NCBI GenBank assembly: GCA_009746045.1
Contig: RPFO01000015.1
Location: forward strand, 473,529 to 537,528
DNA from: Mesostigma viride
Taxonomy: Eukaryota; Streptophyta; Mesostigmatophyceae; Mesostigmatales; Mesostigmataceae
DNA length: 64,000 nucleotides
Reading direction: 5' to 3'
Within the stretch, counting starts at the first letter, position 1. Each line of letters opens with the position of its first letter. The position numbers and the translations under genes were made by a program. Under the pieces are notes generated by a model. That model saw only the letters and a program-made list of their open reading frames with translations. It ran no database searches and was not told where the DNA came from. Of the stretch, positions 44,770-56,500 are shown in pieces.

Positions 44770-45842
44770 TTACTGGAATCCCTGCTGCGCGCGATGCCGC
44801 CGCAACGCGTTGTAGCCGTGCTCAGTCATGATCTCCGGGATCTTGCCAAGGGGAGCCGCGACCACGTCGGCGTTGAACGCCACCTGGTAGTCATTGCGCG
44901 TCTGCTGACGCAGCGTGGACTTCTCAATCCACACATCCGGCGGCCAGTACGACAGGAAGGCCGCCATGTAGGGGAGCCGGGTGAACCTGATGAACCCCTG
45001 CTCCACATCGACCTCCCCGCACCCAGTTTCCGCGAAGTACCCGGCAGCCATGAGCAACAGCTCCTTCTGGGCCTTCTCGCTCTCGCAGTAGAACCCCGGA
45101 GCTGCCGCAATCTCAGGGAGCTGCTTCCGCATGTAGATAGCTCCCGGGATAGGCATGAGCTTGGGATACGCAATCCGTCGCAAGTGGTGCTCAGCGCGGT
45201 ATTGCGGCAGAGGCGGCGGGTGCAGATCGTACGTGGCGGTAGTCCCTACTATCACCGGCTCGTAGCGGGACTCAGATGGCACCGGCGCCGGCACATGTGC
45301 GTGCAGGAGAAAGCTGACCGAGTCGAAGGTGCCTTCTCGCTGAATAAGCACGCTGGAGCCCCCACGGAAGAGCAGGCTTGCGGGGTAGTAAAACCCGGAT
45401 GGCGGGGGAAGGCTCGGGCGTGGGTATCCCACGTCAATGTCGACCACGAAGCCAGCCACCGGATGCAAGGGGACAATGACCCTATTACGGGCATACGTGC
45501 CCCGTGCCCATTCCTGGGCCGGTATCACGTCCCGACGCGGAGCGATCTCCTGTACCGGCGTCTCTGCGGAGCGGGCCAGGACAGGTTGAGGCTGCGCTGG
45601 TGCAGGCTGGGGAGCAAGGGCCGGTAAAGGCTGCTCTGGTGCGGGCGCGGGGATAAGGGCCGCGCCCTGCTGACGCAGCGGTCGGTCGTGGGCACCTCGA
45701 ACGGGTGACCGTTCGCGTTCCCGAGCGCGGCCGGGTTGTCCGGGCCCAGCGGCCGCCCCTGTCAAGTTCGAAGCTGAACCGGTGTGCTCGACACGGTCCA
45801 GGGAACCGTGATTGTCCCTGGGGTGGAACGGCACCTGTCGCG
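44770..45842 (-). CDS. ORF3 of element B, C-terminal half
   Basis: An open frame entering from the shared 45 bp (RQVPFHPRDNHGSL) and continuing DRVEHTGSAS, a Pro/Ala/Gln linker, then a folded-looking region: VIVPLHPVAGFVVDIDVGYP, GFYYPASLLFRGG, LLLMAAGYFAETGCGEVDVEQGF, PYMAAFLSYWPPDVWIEKSTL. The last block aligns with LFACGFLDWARGQVVLTQH...AFLGLFPDGVWADVFLTV in ORF3 of E. That supports common origin between the families. It ends 290 bp before the PPT, close to the 350 bp in D and E. Confidence 0.7.
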
Positions 45843-46585
45843 GTAGTACTCCGGGATTTCTTATTCCGGCGCCCAATGGCCTCCAGGACAGGCGCGCCGC
45901 GCCAGACTCGCCCGCCTTTGGGCTTTGGGCGTCTTGGAATTTGGCTTTGGGCGTCTTGGAAGTTGGCTTTGGGCGTTTGCTCTTTTGGCAGATGCTACAC
46001 TACACGTAAAAAAGCACAGACTGGTGCGGCGTAACATTTTTAAACTTGGTAAAATTACCGCTGCACAGCCAGCCAGAACTGGACAAGGTGATGGCCGCAA
46101 GTAGTCGTTGCTGGGCTATCGTATTTGTAGCATGGGGCGTTTCACCGAGTCTACGGTTAGCATGATGGGGAGGATTCCTAACCTTCATTATGTGGGTTAA
46201 GTCAGTAGGGGTGCTCATAGTGGCCGGTTTCCCTCGCTTCCTTGTAAACCAGGCTCTGCGTCAAGATCACAGACGACCGGGTAAGTAGTTGTTCCAGTCT
46301 GTTCTAGTTTGTATGACGCCTGCTATTAGGCGTTCTTGTTATTGTCGTTCATCATCGCCGTGACCGTCGTGGCCAGCAGCGTGCTTTTTTTACATACCGG
46401 ATGGTGTCGACTTGTTTATTGATAGCGCATTGGTGAATATCGCTGCATGGAGGAATGTCGGCTACAACCCGCGGGAAAGTGCTGGCTCCAATGTTCTTTT
46501 TGTATGCAGGATGACGGCACTGCCAAGCCGGAGACGAATATGACGCTCGTTATAATGCCAGTCATTCAGACCGACTGCGCGACTG
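45843..46585. other. unique flank with a short 24-bp repeat
   Basis: Three copies of ggctttgggcgtcttggaa/gttt lie at about 45914-45985. Otherwise there is no coding or element signature. Confidence 0.6.
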
Positions 46586-46589
46586 GTTG

Positions 46590-48580
46590 TGGGATACACG
46601 TTCCTGGTTGTGGGATGTGTTCCTTGTTGTGGGATACTTGTTCCTGGTTGTGGGATGCACGTTCCTGGTTGTGGGATACTTGTTCCTGGTTGTGGGATAG
46701 CAGTTCTTGGTTGTGGGATGTGTTCCTGGTTGTGGGATACACGTTCCATGTGTTGCTGGATGTGGGATAGTCGTTCCTGGTTGTGGGATAGTCGTTCCTG
46801 GTTGTGGGATACTTGTTCCAGGTGGTGGGACGCACGTTCCTGGTTGTGGGATACTTGTTCCTGGTTGTGGGATACTTGTTCCTGGTTGTGGGATACTTGT
46901 TCCTTGTTGTGGGAAACACGTTCCTGGTTGTGGGAAACACGTTCCTGGTTGTGGGAAACACGTTCCTGGTTGTAGGATACTTGTTCTTGGTTGTGGGATA
47001 CTTGTTCCTGGTTGTGGGAAACACGTTCCTGGTTGTGGGATACTTGTTCCTGGTTGTGGGAAACACGTTCCTGGTTGTGGGAAACTTGTTCTTGGTTGTG
47101 GGAAACACGTTCCTGGTTGTGGGAAACACGTTCCTGGTTGTGGGAAACACGTTCCTGGTTGTGGGATACACGTTCCTGGTTGTGGGATACACGTTCCTGG
47201 TTGTGGGATACTTGTTCCTGGTTGTGGGATACTTGTTCCTGGTTGTAGGATACTTGTTCTTGGTTGTGGGATACTTGTTCTTGGTTGTGGGAAACACGTT
47301 CCTGGTTGTGGGAAACACGTTCCTGGTTGTAGGATACTTGTTCCTGGTTGTGGGATACTTGTTCCTGGTTGTGGGATACTTGTTCTTGGTTGTGGGATAC
47401 TTGTTCTTGGTTGTGGGAAACACGTTCCTGGTTGTGGGAAACACGTTCCTGGTTGTAGGATACTTGTTCCTGGTTGTGGGATACTTGTTCCTGGTTGTAG
47501 GATACTTGTTCTTGGTTGTGGGATACTTGTTCTTGGTTGTGGGAAACACGTTCCTGGTTGTGGGAAACACGTTCCTGGTTGTAGGATACTTGTTCCTGGT
47601 TGTGGGATACTTGTTCCTGGTTGTGGGATACTTGTTCCTGGTTGTGGGAAACACGTTCCTGGTTGTGGGAAACTTGTTCTTGGTTGTGGGAAACACGTTC
47701 CTGGTTGTGGGAAACACGTTCCTGGTTGTGGGAAACACGTTCCTGGTTGTGGGATACACGTTCCTGGTTGTGGGATACTTGTTCCTGGTTGTGGGATACT
47801 TGTTCCTGGTTGTAGGATACTTGTTCTTGGTTGTGGGATACTTGTTCTTGGTTGTGGGAAACACGTTCCTGGTTGTGGGAAACACGTTCCTGGTTGTAGG
47901 ATACTTGTTCCTGGTTGTGGGATACTTGTTCCTGGTTGTAGGATACTTGTTCTTGGTTGTGGGATACTTGTTCTTGGTTGTGGGAAACACGTTCCTGGTT
48001 GTGGGAAACACGTTCCTGGTTGTAGGATACTTGTTCCTGGTTGTGGGATACTTGTTCCTGGTTGTGGGATACTTGTTCCTGGTTGTGGGAAACACGTTCC
48101 TGGTTGTGGGAAACTTGTTCCTGGTTGTGGGAAACACGTTCCTGGTTGTGGGAAACACGTTCCTGGTTGTGGGAAACACGTTCCTGGTTGTGGGATACAC
48201 GTTCCTGGTTGTGGGAAACACGTTCCTGGTTGTGGGATACTTGTTCCTGGTTGTGGGATACTTGTTCCTGGTTGTAGGATACTTGTTCTTGGTTGTGGGA
48301 TACTTGTTCTTGGTTGTGGGAAACACGTTCCTGGTTGTGGGAAACACGTTCCTGGTTGTAGGATACTTGTTCCTGGTTGTGGGATACTTGTTCCTGGTTG
48401 TAGGATACTTGTTCTTGGTTGTGGGATACTTGTTCTTGGTTGTGGGAAACACGTTCCTGGTTGTGGGAAACACGTTCCTGGTTGTAGGATACTTGTTCCT
48501 GGTTGTGGGATACTTGTTCCTGGTTGTGGGATACTTGTTCCTGGTTGTGGGAAACACGTTCCTGGTTGTGGGATAGTCGA
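46590..48580. repeat. 21-bp minisatellite with higher-order structure
   Basis: About 95 copies of variants of cttgttcctggttgtgggata. Variants alternate at fixed positions (tact/acac; cctgg/cttgg; gggat/gggaa/aggat). Whole blocks recur 441 bp apart (21 units; for example 47600 and 48041). Because 21 is a multiple of 3 and the unit has few stops, several frames stay open on both strands. Confidence 0.97.
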
Positions 48581-48614
48581 GCCTAGTTGTGGGTTGTGTT
48601 CTTGGTCCAAATAT

Positions 48615-50030
48615 AAAGGGGCACGGGAATTAGCGATAGCAGAGGGGGCTCGGGAATAACGTTAGCAGAGGGGCACGGGCACTAACGTTAGTGAAGGGGC
48701 ACGGGCACTAACGTTAGCAGAGGGGGCTGGGCACTAACGTTAGTAAAGGGGCACGGGCACTAACGTTAGCAGAGGGGGCTGGGCACTATCGTTAGTAAAG
48801 GGGCACGGGCACTAACGATAGCAGAGGGGGCTGGGCACTAACGTTAGTAAAGGGGCACGTGCACTAACATTAGCAGAGGGGCACGAGCACTAACGTTAGT
48901 AAAGGGGCGCGGGCACTAACGTTAGCAGGGGGGTGTGGGAATAAAGTTAGTGAAGGGGGTGGGCATTAACGATAGCAGGGGGGGGAGGGCACTTACGTTA
49001 GCAGAGGGGTGTGGGAACTAATGTTAGCAAAGGAGGGGGGGGCACTAACGTTAGCAGAGGGGGCTGGGCACTAACGTTAGTAAAAAAGGGGCACGGGCAC
49101 TAACGTTAGCAGAGGGGGTGTGGGAATAAAGTTAGTGAAGGGGAGTGGGCATTAACGATAGCAGGGGGGGGGGAGGGCACTTACGTTAGCAGAGGGGTGT
49201 GGGAACTAATGTTAGCAAAGGAAGGGGGGGCACTAACGTTAGCAGAGGGGGCTGGGCACTAACGTTAGTAAAAAAGGGGCACGGGCACTAACGTTAGCAG
49301 AGGGGGATGGGCACTAACGTTAGTAAAGGGGCACGGGCACTAACGATAGCAGAGGGGGTGTGGGAATTAAAGTTTATTAGCAGAGGGGGGAAATAATTAT
49401 AGTAGAGGGGGGGGGCACTAACATTAGCAGAGGGGCACGAGCACTAACATTAGTAAAGGGGCGCGGGCACTAACGTTAGCAGAGGGGGCTAGGGAATAAC
49501 GTTAGTGAAGGGGGTGGGCATTAACGGTAGCAGGGGGGGGAGGGCACTTACGTTAGCAGAGGGGTGTGGGAACTAATGTTAGCAAAGGAGGGGGGGCACT
49601 AACGTTAGCAGAGGGGGCTTGGCACTAACGTTAGTAAAGGGGCACGGGCACTAACGTTAGCAGAGGGGGATGGGCACTAACGTTAGTAAAGGGGCACGGG
49701 CACTAACGATAGCAGAGGGGGTGTGGGAATTAAAGTTTATTAGCAGAGGGGGGAAATAATTATAGTAGAGGGGGGGGGGCACTAACGTTAGCAGAGGGGC
49801 ACGAGCACTAACGTTAGTAAAGCCCTTGGCGCGGGCACTAACGTTAGCAGAGGGGGCTAGGGAATAACGTTAGTGAAGGTGGGTGGGCATTAACGATAGC
49901 AGGGGGGGGGAGGGCACTTACGTTAGCAGAGGGGTGTGGGAACTAATGTTAGCAAAGGAGGGGGGAGCACAAACGTTAGCAGAGGGGGCTGGGCACTAAC
50001 GTTAGCAGAGGGGGTGTGGGAATTAACGTT
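48615..50030. repeat. minisatellite of ~26-bp cactaacgttag units
   Basis: Units such as ggggcacgggcactaacgttagcaga, with alternating endings (agtaaa / agcaga) and G-run length variation. Each contains the palindrome taacgtta. Longer blocks recur (aaggaggggggg... near 49030, 49220, 49590 and 49955). Confidence 0.95.
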
Positions 50031-50035
50031 AGGGC

Positions 50036-50231
50036 CACGCACTGCCGGCAGTTACCACTCCCTGTGATGATTGCATGGATGGCTTGTGGGTTCTGGCATG
50101 GGGTAGCACTGCCGGCAGTTACCACTCCTTGTGATGACTGCATGTCCCCGGCTTGTGTGTTCTTGCATGGGGTGGCACTGCCGGCAGTTTCCACTCCTTG
50201 TGATGACTGCATGTCCCCTTTATGCAAGGAC
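50036..50231. repeat. three ~65-bp repeats with actgccggcagtt
   Basis: Three copies of cactgccggcagtt...gatgactgcatg...cttg. Element E inserted at the right edge; a further partial copy lies beyond E at 60967-61004. Confidence 0.85.
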
Positions 50232-50236
50232 GGCTT

Positions 50237-50783
50237 TGTTACGCCGCGGATATCTACCTCCACCTCTACCTCTAATGGGCCTGATACTACCTAAACTGGT
50301 CAGGCCTCCTCTACTCAAACCTCTGGCGAAAGACGAACGTGACGGAGCTGATCTCAATGCATTAACGTATGTGTTACTATAATACGCCATACAACCATTT
50401 ACCAAAACCCGTTTACTCCAGGAATATAGAGGAAGGAAACACAACTACACTGCCGTGACCCAAGCCTATATGTGTTAATTCATTTAACACACGCCGAGTG
50501 CACACACGAGGGGTGGAACGTGCATAAATGGTCACCAACGGTCCAACACGCTCGGGCCGACCTGGCCCTCGCCTACAGATGCACGCTGGTCCACTACATT
50601 CTACCAAAGGATGAGGACCACTAATAAAGTACGCGGCGCGGCGCCCAAAGGCACCCAATGTACCACAGTACTGTTACGAGGACACTAATGTCCCGGTAGG
50701 AACTACACGTAAACCTAGGGACAACCGAGGCAAAAGACCTAATTTACGTCCGTAACTACAACGAATTGTTACGCGACGTAACA
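50237..50783 (-). repeat. 3' LTR of element E
   Basis: 547 bp, TG...CA. On the minus strand it starts TGTTACGTCGCGTAACA and ends GGCGTAACA. It differs from the other copy by a 2-bp ta indel and single bases. Confidence 0.95.
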
Positions 50784-50800
50784 CCTCCCCCCCCACAAAG
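50784..50800 (-). promoter_or_regulatory. polypurine tract of element E
   Basis: The minus strand reads tttgtggggggggagg before the LTR, as in D. Confidence 0.85.
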
Positions 50801-51149
50801 GTAGGGAGCCCTCTCCCTACGCACAGGGAGGAAACAAAGGGGTAGGAAAAACCTAATGCACCCAGCACACACCAACACAATCGATAGACCATCCCAGATA
50901 CAAAGCACCAATAGTTCACACGGTCTCCACCACCACGCCGGGTGGTGTAGGGTTAGCCAGCACCAAGCCTGGTGGGAGGTTCCCCTAACTGCCTGGAACG
51001 GAGTCCTGGCCGGGGGGGACGGCACTGGGCAGGACACACAGAGTAAACACATCAGCGCAAGGACCAAGAACAGCCAACCAACTGGCCAGAATATGAGGGC
51101 GACTCTATATACCGGAGGGACAACACCCTCAGGTCGGGCCTAAGGCCCT

Positions 51150-53447
51150 CTATCTAGTGGCCATCCGTCTGATAGGTACCACGGAGGCCAGCAGGACCTC
51201 CAGGTAGGCCTGGTAGTGGGCCACATCCTCGACATTGTCATGCCTATCTACAGTGAGGAAAACATCGGCCCACACACCGTCAGGAAAAAGGCCCAGAAAG
51301 GCCCAGTAATACCTATGCTGCGTAAGAACGACCTGGCCACGGGCCCAGTCCAGGAAGCCACAGGCAAAGAGGCGAAGGAAAGGCTCTACCGCGATCAAAC
51401 AGAGGGCCCGCAGGAGGAGGCGATGGTACCGGATCCGAGGGCGCAAACCCGTCGGGAAAAACAGGTCCACCAGGGGCTCCACGTTGGACGGCCACATCCG
51501 GATGTGCCGAACCTCTCGGGAGCGCCACCGACGAGCACACTGGCGCGACCCGAATGTCTCCAGGTAGTCGCTGGCCCGAGGAGGAGGGTGGCCACGGGAG
51601 TCTAGACCCTGGCCCGGGATGGGCGCCGGACGACGGGCATCCCACTCGAGGATGGGCTGGAGGACCGTGTTGTACGCAGCACCCTGTACCGCAGGAAACT
51701 CTACCGTAAGGGCATCCGAAGCCATAATGCCCAGAGGCGGAGGGTAAGCCCACTGGAACCCACCGTAGGTGTCCAAGTCGTTGTGGCGCCTAGCCCAGCG
51801 ATACAGAACGCGCCGAACCAGGATCTCACCCTGGAACACAGGATCAGCTAAAATAACCATGTCGAAAGGAGGCCGATCAGTCTCAATGGGTAGGCCACGA
51901 TCCCGAGGCGCCCGACACACCTGGGAGAACCCGTAGGACATGGGCGAGATGGCAAGCTCGGCGGAGGCGCGCGGCAGGTCACACTGGCGGCAGGCGAGTG
52001 CGGACATACCATCCAGGCACGGGCGTGTCGCGCGACTCCGGCGTCGCATGCACCACAGAAGGGGCCCTGTCCCGATCACCCTGGGACAACTCCCGGAGGG
52101 AATCGGCAGCGCGGGTGGCGCGAGGATCCTGACCGGTGGACCGAACAACCGCAGCCAAAGACCGCGAGGCCGAAGGAGCAGGGACCGAAGCAGGGGCCGA
52201 CGCAGGGGCGGGAGCCGACACCGACGCAGGTGCACTGGTACAACAGGAGGTCGCGCCGGACCCGAAGCCAGAGAGGGCCGTGACGGACCCGCCACCGCAG
52301 CAGGCGCGCCGGTCTCCGTTGCCGGCGCACCCTCAGGCCACATATTGAAAATAGGGCCCGTAGGGACAGGCAGTCCGGCATAAGATTGGTTGCCATCCAA
52401 GCTCCAGTCGGGCACCGGAATCCTCTGCGGGGGACCACCCTCCCAAAGCCTGGGATGATCGCCCGTGTCGCTGAAGAAACCCGAACTGGCTGTGAGGGCG
52501 CAGCGGGCGGCCCAGAGGAGGCGACGGCGGGCACAGCCGAAGGGGCGAAGACTCGCGTCGCGGCGCAGAAACGTCGGTCGCCGGCACGGAGGCAACCAGA
52601 GGTGTCGGAGCCGCAGCAACCGAAGGGGTAGGGGCGCCGGCGAAACCACAGGTGCCGAAACAACCGAAGGGGTAGGGGGCGCGGACACCACAGACACACC
52701 TGGCGTGGCCGGAGTCTGCGCTTGGGCCGCCATGAAGGCCCCGAACGCCGTGGTCAGGGACTGGATCTGAGCCTGCATAGCCGAGACCGTCGCCGAAGAG
52801 GATCAGGCAAACCCGAAGGGGTAGGCTCCACTGCAACACCGGGTCGACCGAGGGACGACGGGACCGGAGAGGGAGGAGCAGACGCCGAGGAGGCGGACGC
52901 AGCGCTCGAGGCAGAATAATCTGGAGTATAATGTACCTCGGCTGGGGCGCCCGTAGGGGCAGGACCACCAACTGCTAATCCCCGACTGATCAGCTATCTC
53001 CATGAATTCTACGGCCCGTAGAAGGTCGCAGGGGTTCTCATCTACCTCAGCATCACCCTCAGCCGGAAGCCAGGGAACACCTCCCGTAGGCAGGAGCGGC
53101 CCACAGGGGTAGAAAGGTAGGAGAACACACGGGAGCACTGGAGAACCGCATCTATCTGTCCCAAGGCTGGACAGCGGGAACCACACCCTAACAAACAGTG
53201 CCCGGCATCGTCGAACCCGTGCAAAACAAGCTGGTGCGGCTCATCAGGGGAAGGACCGTACCACGTGACCCCAAAGAGGGCCGCCCTGACTAAACTCGCA
53301 TGTTGGGCCTGAGGGCCGGCTGCACAACGCCACCCGGTAACTGGACCGCGACACCCAGCGGCCCGGAAGGGCCTCGAAATACAGCTCAGGGTCCGGTAGG
53401 GGCGGGGACGGCAGCGAGCTCTCAGCCGGAGGGGTAGGCTCTGACAT
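51150..53447 (-). pseudogene. ORF3 of element E
   Basis: Likely ATG 53445-53447 (MSEPTPPAESS). Parts in order: YFEALPGRW; a frame change near 53335; WYGPSPDEP...HGFDDAGHCLLGCGSRCPAL; VFSYLSTPVGRSCLR; acidic stretch; linker with MQAQIQSLTTAFGAFMAA; LPVPTGPIFNMWPEG; CRQCDLPRA; YGFSQVCRAPRDRGL; DMVILADPVFQGEILVRRVLYRW; DYLETFGSRQCARRW; and the conserved C-terminal block LFACGFLDWARGQVVLTQH...FPDGVWADVFLTV. It is continuous with the A-interrupted ORF3 of D. Several frameshifts fall in the linker. Function unknown; conservation in two families argues that it is useful to the element. Confidence 0.75.
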
Positions 53448-53522
53448 GACGGCTGCGGAGGGGGGGGACAACCAACCACCCGTCGACAGCAGACATAACA
53501 TAAGAGAGGAGAAGGTCTACTG

Positions 53523-56500
53523 CTAGAGCTTGTGCAGGGTTTTATATTCCTGCAGCAGGCGACTACACCCATCTAGCTCACTCTCCGTATACCAGACCTT
53601 ATCTACTTCACTACGAGCATACATCCACTTCACTTTATACTGACGCTGGGTACCGCGGCCCTTTTTGATATCTCTATGGGCCACGATGCTTTCTACTTCG
53701 TCTTCTACTTCCCCAGTGTCAGGGTTATGCTCTAAAGGGGCAGGCGCTAACTCTCTACCAGCGAACGTACTAGGGTGGTACAGTTTAGCTGGCTCCTATG
53801 GAAGGTGTTTGAATGTGTCTGCCAAGAGGTAGGGATATCGACTTTATATAGGAAATTTCCTACTCTAGACAACACATGGAAGGGTCCTAAGAAGGCGGGC
53901 CTAAGTTTGACCTTCAGTTCTGCTTCAAACTTATGAGCAAAACGGCCAACACGGGGGCCTTCTACTAATACTAGATCTCCTATTTCTATCTCAGGTGCTC
54001 TTCTATCTAAGGAGGCACGCAACCTAGCAAGGTACTTAGCCTGAGCTTTTTGGTACCCTGAGATCGCGTGGTCATGAGCAGTTTTCATTCTATCTAGTAA
54101 GGACTGTACACCTTCTACAGTATCTCGGGACACATCATCCTTGTCCCGTAGAGGACTAGCTAAGAGAGAGGTAGGGGTAAGAGGCTGTCTACCAGTATCT
54201 AAGAAGAAGGGCGTATATCCATGCGCAGCTTGGGGACAATTGTTGAGGGAGAACTCTACCAAACATAAATAATCCTCCCAATCACTACCCGAGCCATTAA
54301 CATAGTGCCTAAGCGCTTCTTCTACTACCCTATTAAGACGCTCTACTAAATGAGAGGAGGAGGAGTGGTAGGCAGTACCGTAGGTAACCTTGGTACCGAT
54401 GGCAGCGAAAAACTGCTGCCAAAAATCTGAGGTAAATAACTTATCCTTATCACTAATAAACTGCCTACTCAAACCATGATATCTATATACATTATTGAGG
54501 TATAGGCGTGCGCAATCACGTGCGGTGAGTTCTAAAGGACACGGCACAAGATGGCACATACGAGTAAAACGATCTATGAACACAAGGATCTGGGCATTGC
54601 CCCTATCATTCTTTCTAAAAGGTCCTACAAAATCCATCATGATAGAATCCCACGGCATGATGGGTCAGGCAAGGTCCTAGGTTCTGCTATCTGTCCTACA
54701 TTATTGGGTTTCATTCCTGGCAAGATTGACAAGTTCTAACATACTCATCTACATCCTTATAAAGGGAAGGCCAGTAATAAGAGCGGGCTACTAGGTCCCG
54801 TACCCGTTTACCACCCTGATGAGCAGCTAAGTCATGCAACTCAAAGAGCAAGGAGGAGCGACAGATAGGAGGGACATACAGGCGCCATTGAGGGGGAGAA
54901 TCTGCTATCTGCACATATAAAAACCCACCTACAAATTTACAAGGGTGCTTGCCTAATTGTTGGGGATGTGCAGCAATGGCAGCTAATGCTTCCGGCTCAG
55001 TGGCCGTAAATCTACTAATAAGGCGTTCAAGATCAGAGGTAGGCATCGCTACAGAGGTATCCAGAACAGGTTTAAAGAGATCTCCTACCGCCTTGCCAAA
55101 GAGAAGGGGAGGTCCTAGAGGGACTACGTTTTCATAAGACTTTCCTGACCTAGTCGCTATATGGCTAAGCGGTATAGAAATTTTATTTTTCCCCTCCCCC
55201 CCACCGAGGCCACGGGAAGGGCCTCACACGGGAGAGAGAGTCCTACGTGAGAAAGGAGATCAGGCATGCGAACAGCTGTATGAAAGAGGTAGGCATAGGA
55301 TTCATCATCAGGTAGTTCACCATAAGGGGTTACACCCATAGTAGTAGGAACTAGAGTAGTATTGAGAACATCAAGGTCCTCGAAAAAGGAGTCTGCACGA
55401 CGAGAGAGTGCATCTGGTACTATGTTATCTACACCCTTAACATACTGAAGTTTAAAAGGGGAAAACTGTGCTAAAAATTCCATCCAGCGCGCTTGCCGAG
55501 GGGTAAGGTTGGGTTGGGAGAGAAGATGGGTAAGGGGACGGTGATCCGTTTGGATAACTAATCTATAAGGATCTAGCTCACAGGGTTCATTCAGGCAGAC
55601 ATCAAATTGAGCACCTTTAAGAAGTGCTGCCACGCGTGGCAACAATACACCACAGCTAAGAGTTCCTGCTGGTGTACGGGATAGTTACGCTCCGCAGGGA
55701 GCATTGTCCTAGAGATATACTCAATTGGCTGTAAGCCCTGACCCTGATCCTGGAGAAGGACGCCACCTATAGCTACCTTACTAGCATCTGTAGCCACAAC
55801 AAAGGGTTTAGTAGTATCCGGTAGGATGAGTACAGGAGGGGAAAGGAGTAGGGATTTTAGGCACTGAAAAGCCGACTGACATTCACTACTCCAAACAAAG
55901 GGGATATCCTTCTTTAATAAATGATTAATAGGGGCTGCTATAGTTGCGAAACGCGGGATAAAACGCCTATAGTAAGAAGCAATTCCTAGAAACTACGTAC
56001 ACCTTTAACGTCGGTAGGGTAGGCCATTCCTGAATTGACTTAGTTTTATCCGGGTCGGTAGCGACCCCGGCATCTGACAGAACGTGCCCTAAAAATGGGA
56101 CACTCCTACCCGAACGAACTTTAGCACGGCGCGCCCACAAAGAATTTTCAGCCATTATTTCTAATACTTTCTTTAAATCACGTAGGTGCGTTTCAAAATC
56201 AGGAGAGTAAATAAGAATATCATCTAAGTAAGCTTGAGCACAAGAACGGTCATGCTCAGATAAAGAAACAGAGGAGAAGGAAGGATCCTTTAAATCAGAG
56301 GACACCTGAGGAAGGTGAGAATTTCCCATAACAGGTCTAAGCACTTCATTCATTAACATTTGAAAAGAGGCAGGCGAGTTACAGAGTCCCATAGCCGCTA
56401 CTCTAAACTGGTAATGACCAAAAGGGGTAGCAAAGGCGGTTTTATGGCAATCCTCAGGAGCTATCCGCAACTGCCAAAAACCATCCGCACAATCCAGTAC

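Larger units (their letters stand above)
35022..45842 (-). mobile_element. Ty3/gypsy element B, circularly permuted, one LTR
   Basis: Minus-strand order: ORF3 C-terminal half, PPT, LTR, PBS, ORF1, gag, pol, ORF3 N-terminal half. The two ORF3 halves share 45 bp at the outer ends (45798-45842 and the palindrome region), and only one LTR is present. Compared with D and E, this is the same gene order rotated. The parts themselves are secure; the view as a single permuted unit is inference. Two truncated neighbours sharing this LTR is the alternative. Confidence 0.7.

Noticed and set aside
46562-48659. Very long open frames on both strands across the 21-bp array
   Set aside because: They arise because the repeat unit is 21 bp with few stops. 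There is no start context, domain or non-repetitive end.
51150-53447. ORF3 as an envelope gene
   Set aside because: Position after pol fits, but no signal peptide, transmembrane helix or glycoprotein-like cysteine pattern is visible.
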